NCBI GenBank assembly: GCA_964017195.1
Contig: OZ024894.1
Coordinates: forward strand, 31,150,388 to 31,214,387
Length of the DNA stretch: 64,000 bases
Direction: 5' to 3'
DNA from: Siderastrea radians
Taxonomy: Eukaryota; Cnidaria; Anthozoa; Scleractinia; Rhizangiidae
Shown here: positions 9,363-20,320 of the stretch, piece by piece
Layout: each line of letters opens with the position of its first letter
Numbering within the stretch: the stretch's first letter is position 1
Made by a program: the position numbers and the translations under genes
Notes under the pieces: model-generated
What the model was told of the DNA's origin: nothing
Databases searched by the model: none
Seen by the model: only the letters and a program-made list of their open reading frames with translations

Positions 9363-9581
9363 ATATATTTTCTTTGTTTTAAATTATCATGACTACACAT
9401 TTCATTTCATAGTGTGAGATCTTTATGCTTGGTACAGTTTGCGAGTGACGGCCTATTTTTCAGATCTTCAAGCTACTGTACCATTGTAAGTGACCACATT
9501 GCATGAGAATCCTCGATAGAGTATTTTTGACCTATGTTGAAAACATAGGGTCTTAGCCAGCATGAAGTTTTTCGCTTTCTA

Positions 9582-9589
<8 letters not shown>

Positions 9590-9620
<31 letters not shown>

Positions 9621-9735
9621 ATGTTTGTTTGTTTGTTTGTATGTATGTATGTATGTATGTAGGTAGGTAGGTAGGTAGGTAGGTAGGTATGTATGTATGT
9701 ATGAATGAATGAATGAATGAATGTATGAATGATCC
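9590..9735. repeat. Compound tetranucleotide microsatellite
   Basis: Successive runs of GTCT, TTTG, TATG, GTAG, TATG and GAAT units over about 145 bp. The ORF across it on - is an artefact of the repeat. Confidence 0.95.
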
Positions 9736-10153
9736 GGGGGGGGAATCTCATGTGAAACAGGCGGGAATGCTCGTCGGAAAATTTAAATTAAAGGTATACT
9801 GAAACAGACGATGAACGCGAGACGACCAGCATCCATGCACCTTTCACATGGGAGTGCACCCCCTGGGGAATTTATGTGGCACTATTTGGCACCAATCAGA
9901 TTGAGGCTACTCAGCTAAGAGTACAGTCTGCCAATGAAAGAGCTGGTTAGAATCCGCTTACTGAAGCTGAAGGTCAGACAAGGTTAAGCTTACCGGCCAT
10001 GTTGAATGTACATATGGGGACGGAAAGGATCAGCGCGAATGTGCTTTTCTACTTTTTCCTCTCGAGTATTATATTTTCAGTAAAGGCTTGGTGTGGTGGA
10101 ATTGATGGATAAGATCTTACTGGATATCATATTATCACTTTTTATTGTTTCAG
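9736..10153. other. Gene-free stretch before the transposase exons
   Basis: No coding similarity in any frame. It ends in a pyrimidine-rich acceptor (TTTTTATTGTTTCAG) for the exon at 10154. Confidence 0.45.
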
Positions 10154-11229
10154 TTTCGGGAAAAAGACTCCCACCTCAGAACATAGGCTGGTCATCTTTA
10201 TCAATGTCAACAAGTACAGGAAAACCCAGATGTGGGCAGATTGTATGGGGCTACTAGGTTATCTCGCCTGTGTAACTCCAGATACTTCAGCGTGATCGAT
10301 GGTCTTCCTGGGGATGTAATGCGCAACATGACCTACTAGAAGGTGTATTACAGTATGAATGTAAAGAGATGCTTAAGATATTCATCAATGAACAAAAGTA
10401 CCTGACATTGAATCAACTGAATGAAAGGATCAAGCGATTTGATTATGGGTATTACAACGATCAGAACAAGCCCTCTCCAATCTCTCAGCAAACACTAAAC
10501 AATGGCAACAACAGTCTTAAACAGAAAGGTGTCTTGAACTATAGTCAGTAAAATTATGTACCCATCTATTAAGCTTTGATTAATCCTTATTTAAACTAAT
10601 CAGTGCTATCAAGTTACACTGCACCAGGTTTTAAACTGCAACAGCCATGCATGCTATGTACCAGACTATAATTCAATGACATTTTTAATCAATAAGTATA
10701 TATCAAAGTCAAGTGAATAGTGCTTTTTCATGCATTCTGTTTGGCTACTTGAACTCATGATGGTTGCTATCCACATTGGCCTTTAACAGGAACTTGTATG
10801 TACGTTTTTCCCTGTTTGTCACAAGTAAAGTACTTGTTTGGGGCTGGCTTAATTCACTTAATATGTGGTTTGAGCTGAAAAAAATAATATATTAGTAGAG
10901 TGGAAGAATTCCTTAACCACTTTGATGAATAATTGCCAAGCAATCACACATCAGTTACCAGACAACCTTCCCAAACACATTGAAGAGAATTGTGGGGGGG
11001 GTGGGGGTCAAGCATTCCTCAACAGTTTTTAAAATATTTTGAAAACAAAGAAAATTGTTTTTGACAGAGGAATTTTTTTAATGGGTGAAGATTAAGAGTT
11101 AAGTCTTTGCCAAAGAACACTACTAAAGGAGAGTCTAAAAAGAGAGGCTTGCAACACAGGGACCTGCATGATTGGACAAAGCTAATTGAGGCCAGAAGCA
11201 TGATAATGTTAAAATTGCATGCAAGAATA

Positions 11230-11449
11230 TTAATCCCTTTCACTGCCAGAGTCAGTTATGGAGACAATTTAAGGAGATTCTAGCTTCTGAGTCTGTGGAT
11301 GAAATCTGTTGTTGTACCATTCAAATGAATCCTCTTCAGCAGTACTTTCACATAGTACTGTTTGTATTAATTTTTTTTTACTTAATGAAATTTGAAATTT
11401 GTCTCGAATTTTGATTTTAGGCACTCTTGGGTGTGAAAGGGCTAATTAA
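11230..11449. mobile_element. 220-bp TTAA MITE (piggyBac-like)
   Basis: TTAA, then TCCCTTTCACTGCC at the left; GTGAAAGGGCTAA, then TTAA at the right. The inverted core CCCTTTCAC is shared. TTAA plus a CCC start is the piggyBac pattern. It lies in intron 1 of the transposase-derived gene. Confidence 0.6.
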
Positions 11450-11491
11450 ATATAAAGGAACGCACAGAAACAAATTAATATGAATTTTAAA

Positions 11492-11680
11492 GTGTGGTTC
11501 CAAAAAAATATCCATACCCTCCCCAAGGAGGATTGTTGGAAATTCTGAGGGGGTAGGGGGTGTTTAACACCAAAAATGTTAAAGGAAACTATGAAGCTAA
11601 ACTGGAATTTCCAGAGGGGAGGCAGGGCTCAAACCAAAAAACCCTCCGTGGGGGAGTATGGATATTTTCTGGAACAACAC
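11492..11680. mobile_element. 189-bp MITE with GTGTGGTTCC ends
   Basis: The left end GTGTGGTTCCAAAAAAATAT and right end ATATTTTCTGGAACAACAC form imperfect TIRs. Inside are G/C-rich blocks (CCCTCCCC, GAGGGGGTAGGGGG). The same ends and block style occur in the 1.25-kb element at 21558-22807. It lies in intron 1 of the transposase-derived gene. Confidence 0.65.
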
Positions 11681-13864
11681 AATACAACATCCCATATCAA
11701 ACAGAGAGACTGTGTGTTTTTTAAATAATTTCTGAGTTCAAATTAGTTGCTTGTTCATTTTTTAAACTAATTCCAGTATAGTCATTGTACATTGAGACCT
11801 TGTGATATTAAGACAAACATTACCTGCAATTTTAAAATATTGCTTTATTTGTTGGTTCCCATGTAGCTGCTCAAATGTGGTGCCTTGGAAGATTTCTTCC
11901 TTTGATGATTGGAGGTCTTGTGTCAGAGGATGATGACCACTGGAAGCTTTTCCAGATTCTTTTGGAAATCACAGACCTGGTTCTTTCACCAGTGGTGACT
12001 GAACGATCCATTGGAATTCTGGAGGGGCTGATTGAAGAACATCATCATACATTTCTTCAGTTATATCCTGGCAGATCGGTCATCCCCAAAATGCACTACT
12101 TGGTCCACTACCCATCTCACATGTTTAAGTGGGTATTATTTTGCACAGATTGTTTTGTTATATAATGTTATATAATCATTTAATTATCTCTCTCTCTTTC
12201 TTAGCCAAATTAATACATTCATCCTAATTAATGTTAATTTTTTTATTGCCTGTATAAGTTATCATATATACATTATGAATAAAATACTGGGCAAAGGGAG
12301 ATTTAATTATTTAAAGTGCAGAGTTCCAGAGCTACCATATGCATGTGAATCAAACAAACATGAACTTAATACTTGTGATTATCAGTTACGTACATATAAT
12401 TTAAATGCAACATGAATAAAATATTGTTCTAGGAATCATGTAAAGCATGGCATTTAGCATACTACCTCGTGAAAGATAATAGGTTTTGCACGAAGAAGTT
12501 GTTGCACATTTTAAGTGGTGTCACGTATTAGTAGTAACCTGTTTTAAATAATCGTGTTTATTGATAATATTTATTACCGGTACTTTTTTCAGATTTGGCT
12601 CCATGGTTAGAACTTGGTGTATGCGCTATGAAGCAAAACACCGTTACTTCAAGAGACTGGGTGCATTTATGGGCAATTTCAGTAATGTCCCATACACACT
12701 GGCTGGACGTCATCAGCATGAACAGTGCTATTTTATAAATGGGACAGCAGATGACACTTTCCTTCAAAAGCAAACAGTTGTTCGTAGTTGTTATTTTTAT
12801 GCAACAAAACATAACATTTATTTAGACTATACTGTAAATTAGTGTAGGTTCTTGACTTTATCGTTTTTATTGATGTCTATCATATATCCTTCTTAATACT
12901 GGCCTCAATCCCACATGAAATTTGGTAGGGCCTGGTGTCATAATTAAGTTCAGTTGTTATTTTAATTTAATTGCCTACTTGGGTTCTTTTTGTGTACAAC
13001 ATATATATATATATATTTATTTAGGGAATGGGAAGCAAGTTGTGTCAGGACAGACTGATTATATTGGTGAATTGAGGCTGCAGCATGACGATTTGGATAT
13101 CGATGACACAAACATCATTTTTGAGTAAGCTTTTTTCATTTAATGATTATATGTAGTCTCTATATCAACATCATCACCAAATCATCATCCTATCCTTCAA
13201 ATTTCTTAAAAATTTTTGTTATCATTGCTTTCAGGGCAAGAAGTGTGACTATCTGTGGCACAGAATACAAACTTGGAGCTGTTGTATTTCTTGGAGCTGA
13301 ACAAGATTATGAACTGCCAGAATTTGGGTCCATTTCTAAAATTGCTGTGTTACAATCTGGAAAAATTTTCTTTTGTATTAAGAAATTTACCACGTTAGAA
13401 AATGATAACCATTTTCATACGTACAAAGTGAGACGAGAGATGAACTCTAGCACCACCTTCCTGCAACAAGAGCAGTTGGCAACATATTTACCAGCACATA
13501 CTGTGAGACCATATGGATCCAATATGCTATGTGGGAGCACGTATATTGCTCCCAGATATGCTGTTTGTAGCTTGTAGCTTGTAAATTTTTATACTTCTGC
13601 ATTAAATGAGCATCCCATATCAGAAAAAAAGGGAATCTCCGCTCTTACCTACAGTCAGTTCATGAAAGTCCATGCATCTTCAGTTTATCATGTTTAATGA
13701 ATTTAAAGACAAAATCAGTTTCGTTCCCAGGGCCCTCATTTAACCCTTGTCCGACGGAAAGTTCTGTTGGGCAAGAGCTATGGGAATGAGATTGAGTCAA
13801 AATGATTCCACAAAACATGGCCCCTGTTGGTTTGTAATATTTTTAAAATAAGCCCCCTGGGGGC

Positions 13865-14417
13865 TTAAGGTGGTCTTATACCCAAAAAGTGAATTTGTTT
13901 AAAAAAGAACTTTGAGGGAAACTTTTACCATCATTTTATAGGGATTCACGCCCTGACTTTAAACTGAGTCTTTTCAGGTCACATGTCAAAATAGTTAATA
14001 ATTAACCAGCCTTCTAAGTAAAAAATAGGGGTGTTCATTGTAAGCACGATATCTAACTAATGCACGGTTGGATAAGTATGAAATCAACTTAGATCTGTCC
14101 ACAGATGAATTCTTTAGGGGATAAACCTCGAAAATTAAGCAGCTTGGCCTCTTTAGTATTTATTTTTATTCTTTTTTTCCAGAAAGTAAGGTGGCGGCTT
14201 GTTTGTGAGCATTTAATAAATGTAAACAATTGTTGCTATGGAAAAAGTCACATACTGCTGATTAGATTTCTTAAATCTCGCTGCTTTAATGCTGGAAATC
14301 GAGTGAGATTATTTCAAGACAGCATTCCCAAGTGTTTAAAGTTTACAATTTTGCCATTTAAAAAAAAGTGACTTTCGCAACCTAACATCACTTTTTTTGA
14401 GTATAAGACCACCTTAA
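13865..14417. mobile_element. 553-bp TTAA MITE, GGTGGTCTTATAC ends
   Basis: TTAAGGTGGTCTTATAC at the left and GTATAAGACCACCTTAA at the right are perfect inverted repeats bounded by TTAA. The short ORF inside (14105-14371) shows no similarity. It is 3' of the transposase-derived gene. Confidence 0.85.
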
Positions 14418-15429
14418 TTTTAATAGCTTTTACGGTATATATCTGAGTTGTAGTATTGCAATTAATAGGATATAGCGCTTTTATAATCCACTGACCATGT
14501 GGCGATTATAATCCCGTACGAAATTTTCAGACCTTCCGCGAGACTAAATAAGGCCTGACTTTTGAAACCTGAATAAAGCCAGATCAGGCCTGAAAAGAAC
14601 CTTAAAAGTGAAGCCTGAATTTAGGCTAAGGGAACCTCACAGTAACCTAATCAGGCCTTAATTGCTGTAGGACTCGTGGGTCAATTGAATTACACTTTAA
14701 TATCAATAGATAAATATTTAGGCCTGAAAAAGGCCTGAATAAGGCCTTAAATAATCTTAAGCTTGAAATATGTAGACATTAATATGGTACACAACTTGGA
14801 CAGATCTTCTGTACGAAGCACGCGATACAACGCACAATCTATCAGAGCGCCACATTTTTGTACACCAACTATGATAAAACTCACAGTCACAATGAAACAC
14901 CAGTACATGCCTTAGAAAAAGCTATGTCTTTAATATTTTCACGGGACTTACAGTCAAATTATAACCTAACCAACTGTTTAAAATTTAGTCTGCTGAGGAC
15001 TTGAACATAACGAAATTAAAATATTTACAAATTTGTTCACAGATGCACTAGTCACTGTACATTCTGCTTAATGCTCACAAGGCAAATTATAACACTGGTT
15101 ACAATCCAGTGAACCGCAAAAAAGAATACAATCACCAAGGAATGTGCCATTAGTTACAGAACTGAATTGGATGCGTAACCGTTGGTCTTTGTCTTTAAAT
15201 ATGTCGCTTTCGGCTTAGTACCGCGAGGCAACACACGCTGAAAGTTTCTCACCTGAATCTGTCTCTTGCTTCTTTTCTTTGAAAATCTATAATTATAGAT
15301 GAACATTGCGTTCCTGCAGGCCACCGATCTACTTTATCAACAGACTGGAGAACATGTCCCAATCACTGATCTCAGGCAACAGACAAAAACAGCACTCTTC
15401 CTCACTCCTGCTTCCACAATCACAAGCAT

Positions 15430-16047
15430 AATATTTGAATATTATTAAAAATGGTGTTTCAAAATATAAGACTTTGTATGGGATTGCGAAACGAACATTT
15501 TGAGCAATACATAACGACGAACTAACTGAATAAAGTTCATGAAACATTACATGGTGTTGTTTGCTATCCTTACAAAGCATTTTGAGCAGTTTTAGGTCCA
15601 TTTACTTGACTGTGTTAGTACGTGTATAATACATTGACAACGAAGGAGTCATTTGGCCCGATTTAGCCACTATCACCGCTCGACACGTTTCGGAATTCGC
15701 TCGACTTTACCCACAAATATAGTTCAGGGTTCCATTCTGACTTAGCGACTTGACAAAAAGAAGACATGCAAGTGATTTTCTCAAAACCAATTGCACATAC
15801 CTCGTGTCCCAAAAGAATTATCCACTGCACAAAATCATAATAGCATCTCAAAATAGGCCGCCATGGATCCGTGAGGATCCCGATAGCCCCATTTGACCGC
15901 GGTCGGCACTGGACACCAGTCAAATTATGCCCTTATTGGGAGGGCCACGCTCGTTTTGGTCGTGTTACAATTGTAGTAACTATGACCCGGTGCGGACACA
16001 AGATTGTCGCTTCGACGCAGTCTGGTTCGCGTGAGAAAATCGCTGCG
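15430..16047 (+). repeat. Left arm of a 0.6-kb inverted repeat
   Basis: Reverse-complement match to 16519-17130 with scattered differences (shared words include GACCGCGGTCGGCACTGGAC and GTTACAATTGTAGTAACTAT). The paired ORFs on opposite strands at 15663-15923 and 16649-16942 are mirror images of this repeat, not genes. Confidence 0.85.
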
Positions 16048-16518
16048 TGTTACAAGCGGATAGCAAAAATAAATCATTCCCATTTCTGAATTGATATCCA
16101 TTTTCAGGGTACCTGACCGACTTCATGCAAATATAGAAATAGATATAGTATATACAATAGCAATTATAAAATAAAACATTTTCACGCGCGTGAGGATATG
16201 AATTTAAATGAATTTGCCGACTTCAGTTCGAAAAAATATATCTGATATATAAAAGCTATCGACGGTTCCAAAAAATTGAACACATTCAATTCACGCAGAG
16301 TACGTATTTAAAATTTATGCAGTAGACTGACCTGCATTACAAACGTTTTGTACATGAACGCAAATATGTTCAATTTACCACGCATGAATAGAAACATAGG
16401 AGGAAGGAGAAACACGGTTCACTCTCTTTTTTTCTTGACTCGTTTTCATTTTCTAACGGCCAAGACCGTTTTAATTTCTTTCCATAACTTAGTTCTCTCC
16501 ATAAGGTCATGGAGTCCC

Positions 16519-17130
16519 GCGCAGCGATTCCACCTTTCTCGTGCGAACCAGACTACGTTGGAGCGACAATTTGTGTCCGCACCGGGTCATAGTTACTACA
16601 ATTGTAACACGACCAAAACGAGCGTGCCCCTCCCCATAAGGGCATAATTTGACTGGTGTCCAGTGCCGACCGCGGTCAAATGGGACCATCGGGATCCTCA
16701 CGGATCCATGGCGGCCTATTTTGAGATGCTATTATGATTTTGTGCAGTGGATAATTCTTTTGGGACACGAGGTATGTGCAATTGGTTTTGAGAAAATCAC
16801 TTGTATGTCTTCCTTTTGTCAAGTCGCTAAGTCAGAATGGGACCCTGAACTATATTTGTGGGTAAAGTCGAGCGAATTCCGAAACGTGTCGAAAATCGGG
16901 CCAAATGACTCCTTCCTTATCAATGTATTATACACGTACTAACACAGTTAAGTAAGTTGACCTAAAATTGCTCAAAATGCTTTGTAAGGAAAGCAAACAA
17001 CACCATGTAATGTTTCATGAACTTTATTCAGTTAGTTCGTTGTTATGTATTGCTCGAAATGTTCGCTTCGAAATCCCATACAAAGTCTTATATTTTGAAA
17101 CGGCATTTTTAATGATAAAAATTGAATATT
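16519..17130 (-). repeat. Right arm of the 0.6-kb inverted repeat
   Basis: Inverted copy of 15430-16047, with a spacer of about 470 bp between the arms. The arms differ by substitutions and small indels, so the foldback is not fresh. Confidence 0.85.
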
Positions 17131-17559
17131 GAATATTGAATATTGATTATTCTCCTTGAGGACAAATATATAAAAAAATTCATCGACCGCTTTTTAATTC
17201 ATAACCATTTTAATAAGTGTGGTGTCAATTTTTGATAAAAAAAGCCCAGTAACACACTAAACAAGTTCATATTCAAGCCAACGTTTCTAAAAAACAAATG
17301 GAACGATTTCCCCGAAATTTTCACACAAAGTAATTAGATGATATAACATTCATTTAAAACCAAAATGTTATTTCATAAACCCTTTGTGGGCATACTTTTC
17401 AATAACAGATCAAAATTGTTTTGTTTTTGTTGTTGTTTAACACCTTAAAACTTCACCCGAAAATTTCTCAGAAACTCTCTCATAGAAATTCTTCAAATTT
17501 TGCAGACGTGAATACAAATATGTCAGGTCAAAGATCCAGTCGAGCACTTTCCAGAATTA

Positions 17560-17780
17560 TCTCTTGGTGACAAGTAATTAGCTCTCATGTAAAATGGGGG
17601 ATGACGTCATTACGTTGCTATGGTAACTCCGATTTCGATAAAACTTACCTCATTTAAAACTTTCATCTTTCTCTAGGTCAGCAGTAACGAATGATTTTCT
17701 ATTGGATTGTTCACTGTGGTACACTAGTTGCTCAAAGTTGAGAGGTATCGTCACTCAAAAACCCGATCGAGCCACCTTAA
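17560..17780. mobile_element. Partial TTAA MITE, GAGCCACC end
   Basis: The right end is CGAGCCACCTTAA (TTAA at 17777-17780), related to the MITE at 44681-45332. The internal block ACGTTGCTATGGTAAC is also shared with 44830 and 59045. The left end could not be placed, so this is a partial copy inside the 3.8-kb element. Confidence 0.5.
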
Positions 17781-18385
17781 ATCACTGACTACCCCTGAAC
17801 GCCTTTTTTCAAAACATTCGTTCATCAGGCCAGTCTCGTTGGTGTAAATTTCGTGTTAGATCAAAAACAGAACGAACCTTGCCAACTGCAAGTTCAATGT
17901 TCATCAAGTGCTAATTCCCGCTAATCACGGCCGAGCAGCAACCTCACTTTCATGTTGCATTTTTACTGAGTAATAGTTGACCATAGTTTTTTCTGCAAAC
18001 TGAAATTGCAGTGCTTAATAGAACATTTTCAGCTGGGAGAGTTGAGTTAACACATAATTAAGGTTTTAATAAGGCTCCCATCAGGCTGAGAGTAGCCGGT
18101 TGGATTTCACTTCCATCATTTTAAGTTAAAGCCTAAATTTAGGCCTGAATTCAGGCCTAAAATTATGCTCACAGAGATGTACAGATAGCTCCTTCTATCA
18201 GTTAAGCCTAAAAAATATCTGATACGCTCCTCTCTGGCTCTGTTTATGCTTTGACCTAGCAATTAAGGTCAGATTCAGGCCTGAATGTGGCTCAGTCAGG
18301 TCTGATATTTTCGTACGGGATATTGTGTTTTTGTGACAAGTGATACCTGACAATTTAATCAGTTTTGTTATATTTAGTTATATTT

Positions 18386-18501
18386 AACAATTATTCTACG
18401 AGGGCGCGCTGGATATCGAATGATAGATAACCAACGAGGCGCGTAGCGCCGAGTTGGTTATAATCATTTGATATCCAGCAAGCCCGAGTAGAATAATAGT
18501 T
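18386..18501. repeat. Terminal hairpin of copy A
   Basis: Arms of about 50 bp pair around GGCGCGTAGCGCC with one or two mismatches (GATATCGAATGAT against ATCATTTGATATC). Related hairpins are at 22877-22990, 40532-40648 and, more distantly, 40855-41045. Confidence 0.85.
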
Positions 18502-18957
18502 TTATTAAAAACTTAACCACTGTTTAAAAAGAAAATCAGAAAGAAAGGGAAAAATGAGAAAAGAAGTTTAAGCGGAACAAGAATCGATCACATGACTGAA
18601 CGAAAAAGGCGCCGAAACCTCGCAAAGTGTTGCAGCGTTTCATTGCAAAGCTGAATGAATCAATGAAAACTGCTCGAAAGTGAACAAAGTAGCACACGTT
18701 TTGGAAAAAAATCTTCTAATTATTGGCTCTGAAATATGGTACATGTTTGATTTTTCCTGAACATTGTTGTAATCATCGTTCAAAGCGGATTGAAGCTGTA
18801 CAATTTCACCATATAGCTGCTGGAGTTGAAACTGAACAAGTTTGTAATCTGTTCGCACAACGGAGCCATCATGTGCGTGTTTGATCAACAACAACAACAA
18901 CAAGCTTTATTACCAAATAGAAAAAGGAAAAAAAGTTAAACTTTACAATATAATATA

Positions 18958-19611
18958 TTAAGGACGTTCGCGCTAATTGTTTCTGCGCATCCTTACTGCG
19001 CACGCAATTCACTGCCACGTCATGCATTGAGCGCGCGCGCTGTTGGAGAAGTGTGGAGATATATAGCGCTAGTGGGTACTTTAGTATCTATGCACGGGTT
19101 TAACTCTCTTAAATGTTCGGTGACCCCATATTTTCTTTCGATAAATCACTTTCTCTGTCAATTATCTACGTTTGGAGAAAAAATAAAGAAAATCTGTATT
19201 GTGGAAGTTTGATTTTTTTCAACTTTTCTGCCCTCGAGTCATCGAATTATGCTATTATTGTAGCTGCACGGTGTTCGCAAAAGTCCATCTTAGAGGACGA
19301 GTTTAACTAAAAGGATGACACCAGCTCACATTGTTTACTTGACAGACCCACTTAAATAAAATTTGACTAAGAAAGTGGGTCTACAGCGAATCATTTTTAA
19401 TATTTTTCAACTAACAAGCACTGAGGCCATATCGAGTTGCGTGGGCTGATTTGTCAAAATTGGGGTAGTTTTCCACGCGCTTTATTTTGAAAACGACGTC
19501 GGTGACCCCCCAATTTTTTTGCATTTCTGACATAGGTAACTCATTATCTGACTGCAGCCAAAGTATGAAAAAAATCTGTATTGTAGAAGTTTTTCGCGCG
19601 AACGTCCTTAA
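18958..19611. mobile_element. 654-bp TTAA MITE, GGACGTTCGCGC ends
   Basis: TTAAGGACGTTCGCGC at the left and GCGCGAACGTCCTTAA at the right are perfect inverted repeats bounded by TTAA. It is inserted in the LINE 3' UTR, so it is the youngest of the three nested elements. An internal block, AAAATCTGTATTGT(G/A)GAAGTT, occurs twice. Confidence 0.85.
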
Positions 19612-19825
19612 TACAAAAATAGGTAATGTTTACTCAGGATAACTATAAAGCTAATCGAGCTGAGTAAAACTAAGTGATGTTTAAGTACAGAGGTAGGTTG
19701 GCACTAAAGCTTGGTGAAAGCAATTAATTAGTCAATTAAAAAAAAGACGAAAAGAAGAAATAAAGAAAATAAATAAATAAAATAAATAAATAAATAAAAT
19801 AAATAAACAACTACCGGTTGAAAAC

Positions 19826-20320
19826 TCATGAACAGTAAGACTGTAAGATGTTTAGCTTGACTTTGTTTTTAAACGTTTTAAGGGGGAGGTATTTAATGCT
19901 TTCATCAAGGTGATTCCAAACTTTTACAGCTGCAAAGCGAATGTTGAATTTACCATAGTTTGTTTTGATGGTATTGATGTAATAGGTCGATTTAGAAGCA
20001 AGCCTAGTATTGTATGAGTGTACAGATGCTACTGTTTGAAAGAAATTTTCAAAGGAAGATGGAAGAAGATTATAGTAATAGTGATACATGAAGAGTGCAT
20101 TGTGAAGGGTAACAAGATCAGTTAATTTAAGGATCTCTAATTCCTTAAAAAGAGGCTCAGAGTGCTCATCCGGTTTTGAAAAAGTTATAGTACGTATAGC
20201 TCTCTTTTGAAGAGTTATTAAGGGTTTAAGATTAGTACTATAAGTATTGCCCCAAATTAATAAACCATAGGTGAGGAAGGGGTAGATAATTGAATAATAT
20301 AATTGATGTAATAGATCAAA
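19826..20320 (-). pseudogene. LINE reverse transcriptase, C-terminal fragment
   Basis: About 164 codons open to the stop at 19826-19828. It shows YPFLTYGLLIWGNTY, LQKRAIRTITFSK, PLFKELEILKLTDLV and a closing VWNHLDESIKYLPL, typical of the region after the RT fingers and palm in CR1/Jockey-group elements. The catalytic YxDD is missing, lost by the 5' truncation at about 20320. Upstream codons of the same frame (to 20413) belong to the host element, not the LINE. Confidence 0.8.

Larger units (their letters stand above)
10154..13577 (+). pseudogene. Transposase-derived five-exon gene, broken
   Basis: Exons read from frame and splice signals: 10154-10528, 11867-12128, 12593-12783, 13025-13124 and 13235-13577 (stop). 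All introns have GT/AG ends and the phases join consistently (1, 2, 1, 2). Exon 1 carries DGLPGDVM and HDLLEGVLQYE, the Asp/His-rich signature of transposase-derived proteins with an RNase H-like fold (CACTA/EnSpm-type in appearance). Exon 2 reads MWCLGRFLPLMIGG ... HYLVHYPSHM, exon 3 RTWCMRYEAKHRYFKRLG, exon 5 ends at YAVCSL. Exon 1 has an in-frame TAG at 10184-10186 and a frameshift at 10319-10327 that separates DGLPGDVM from HDLLEG. N-terminal exons are absent. The rest is open and well conserved, so decay looks recent or the 3' part was retained. Family name is tentative. Confidence 0.75.
14511..18321. mobile_element. 3.8-kb inverted-end element with AGGCCTGA arrays
   Basis: Ends ATCCCGTACGAAATTTTCAG (left, 14511) and the inverted counterpart finishing TTTTCGTACGGGAT (right, 18321) match with few differences. 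Both subterminal zones (14550-14760 and 18127-18305) are filled with AGGCCTGA/TCAGGCCT motifs. The core has long inverted arms (15430-16047 and 16519-17130) and, outside the left arm, a body also found at 2480-3000. No transposase ORF was found, so it is non-autonomous. Subterminal motif arrays of this kind usually serve as transposase binding sites. Superfamily unknown. Confidence 0.7.
18887..20320 (-). mobile_element. 5'-truncated LINE with (TTG)n tail
   Basis: On - the element runs from an RT fragment through a 3' UTR with TTTAT runs to AATAAAGCTTG and six TTG units. GATC is duplicated at both borders (18883-18886 and 20321-20324), as expected for a target-site duplication, and the uninterrupted site is visible in the other copy at about 40145. 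A 654-bp MITE sits in its 3' UTR. CR1/L2-like by tail type and RT C-terminus. Confidence 0.75.

Noticed and set aside
9473..9751. His/Tyr/Thr-rich ORF on -
   Set aside because: Spans the compound tetranucleotide microsatellite only.
15663..16942. Paired ORFs with identical peptides around 15.7 and 16.8 kb
   Set aside because: Explained by the inverted arms of the 3.8-kb element.
18386..18501. Helitron 3' hairpin
   Set aside because: Helitrons have a short hairpin (about 16-20 bp) followed by CTRR and no TIRs; here the hairpin is over 110 bp with TIR sequence after it.
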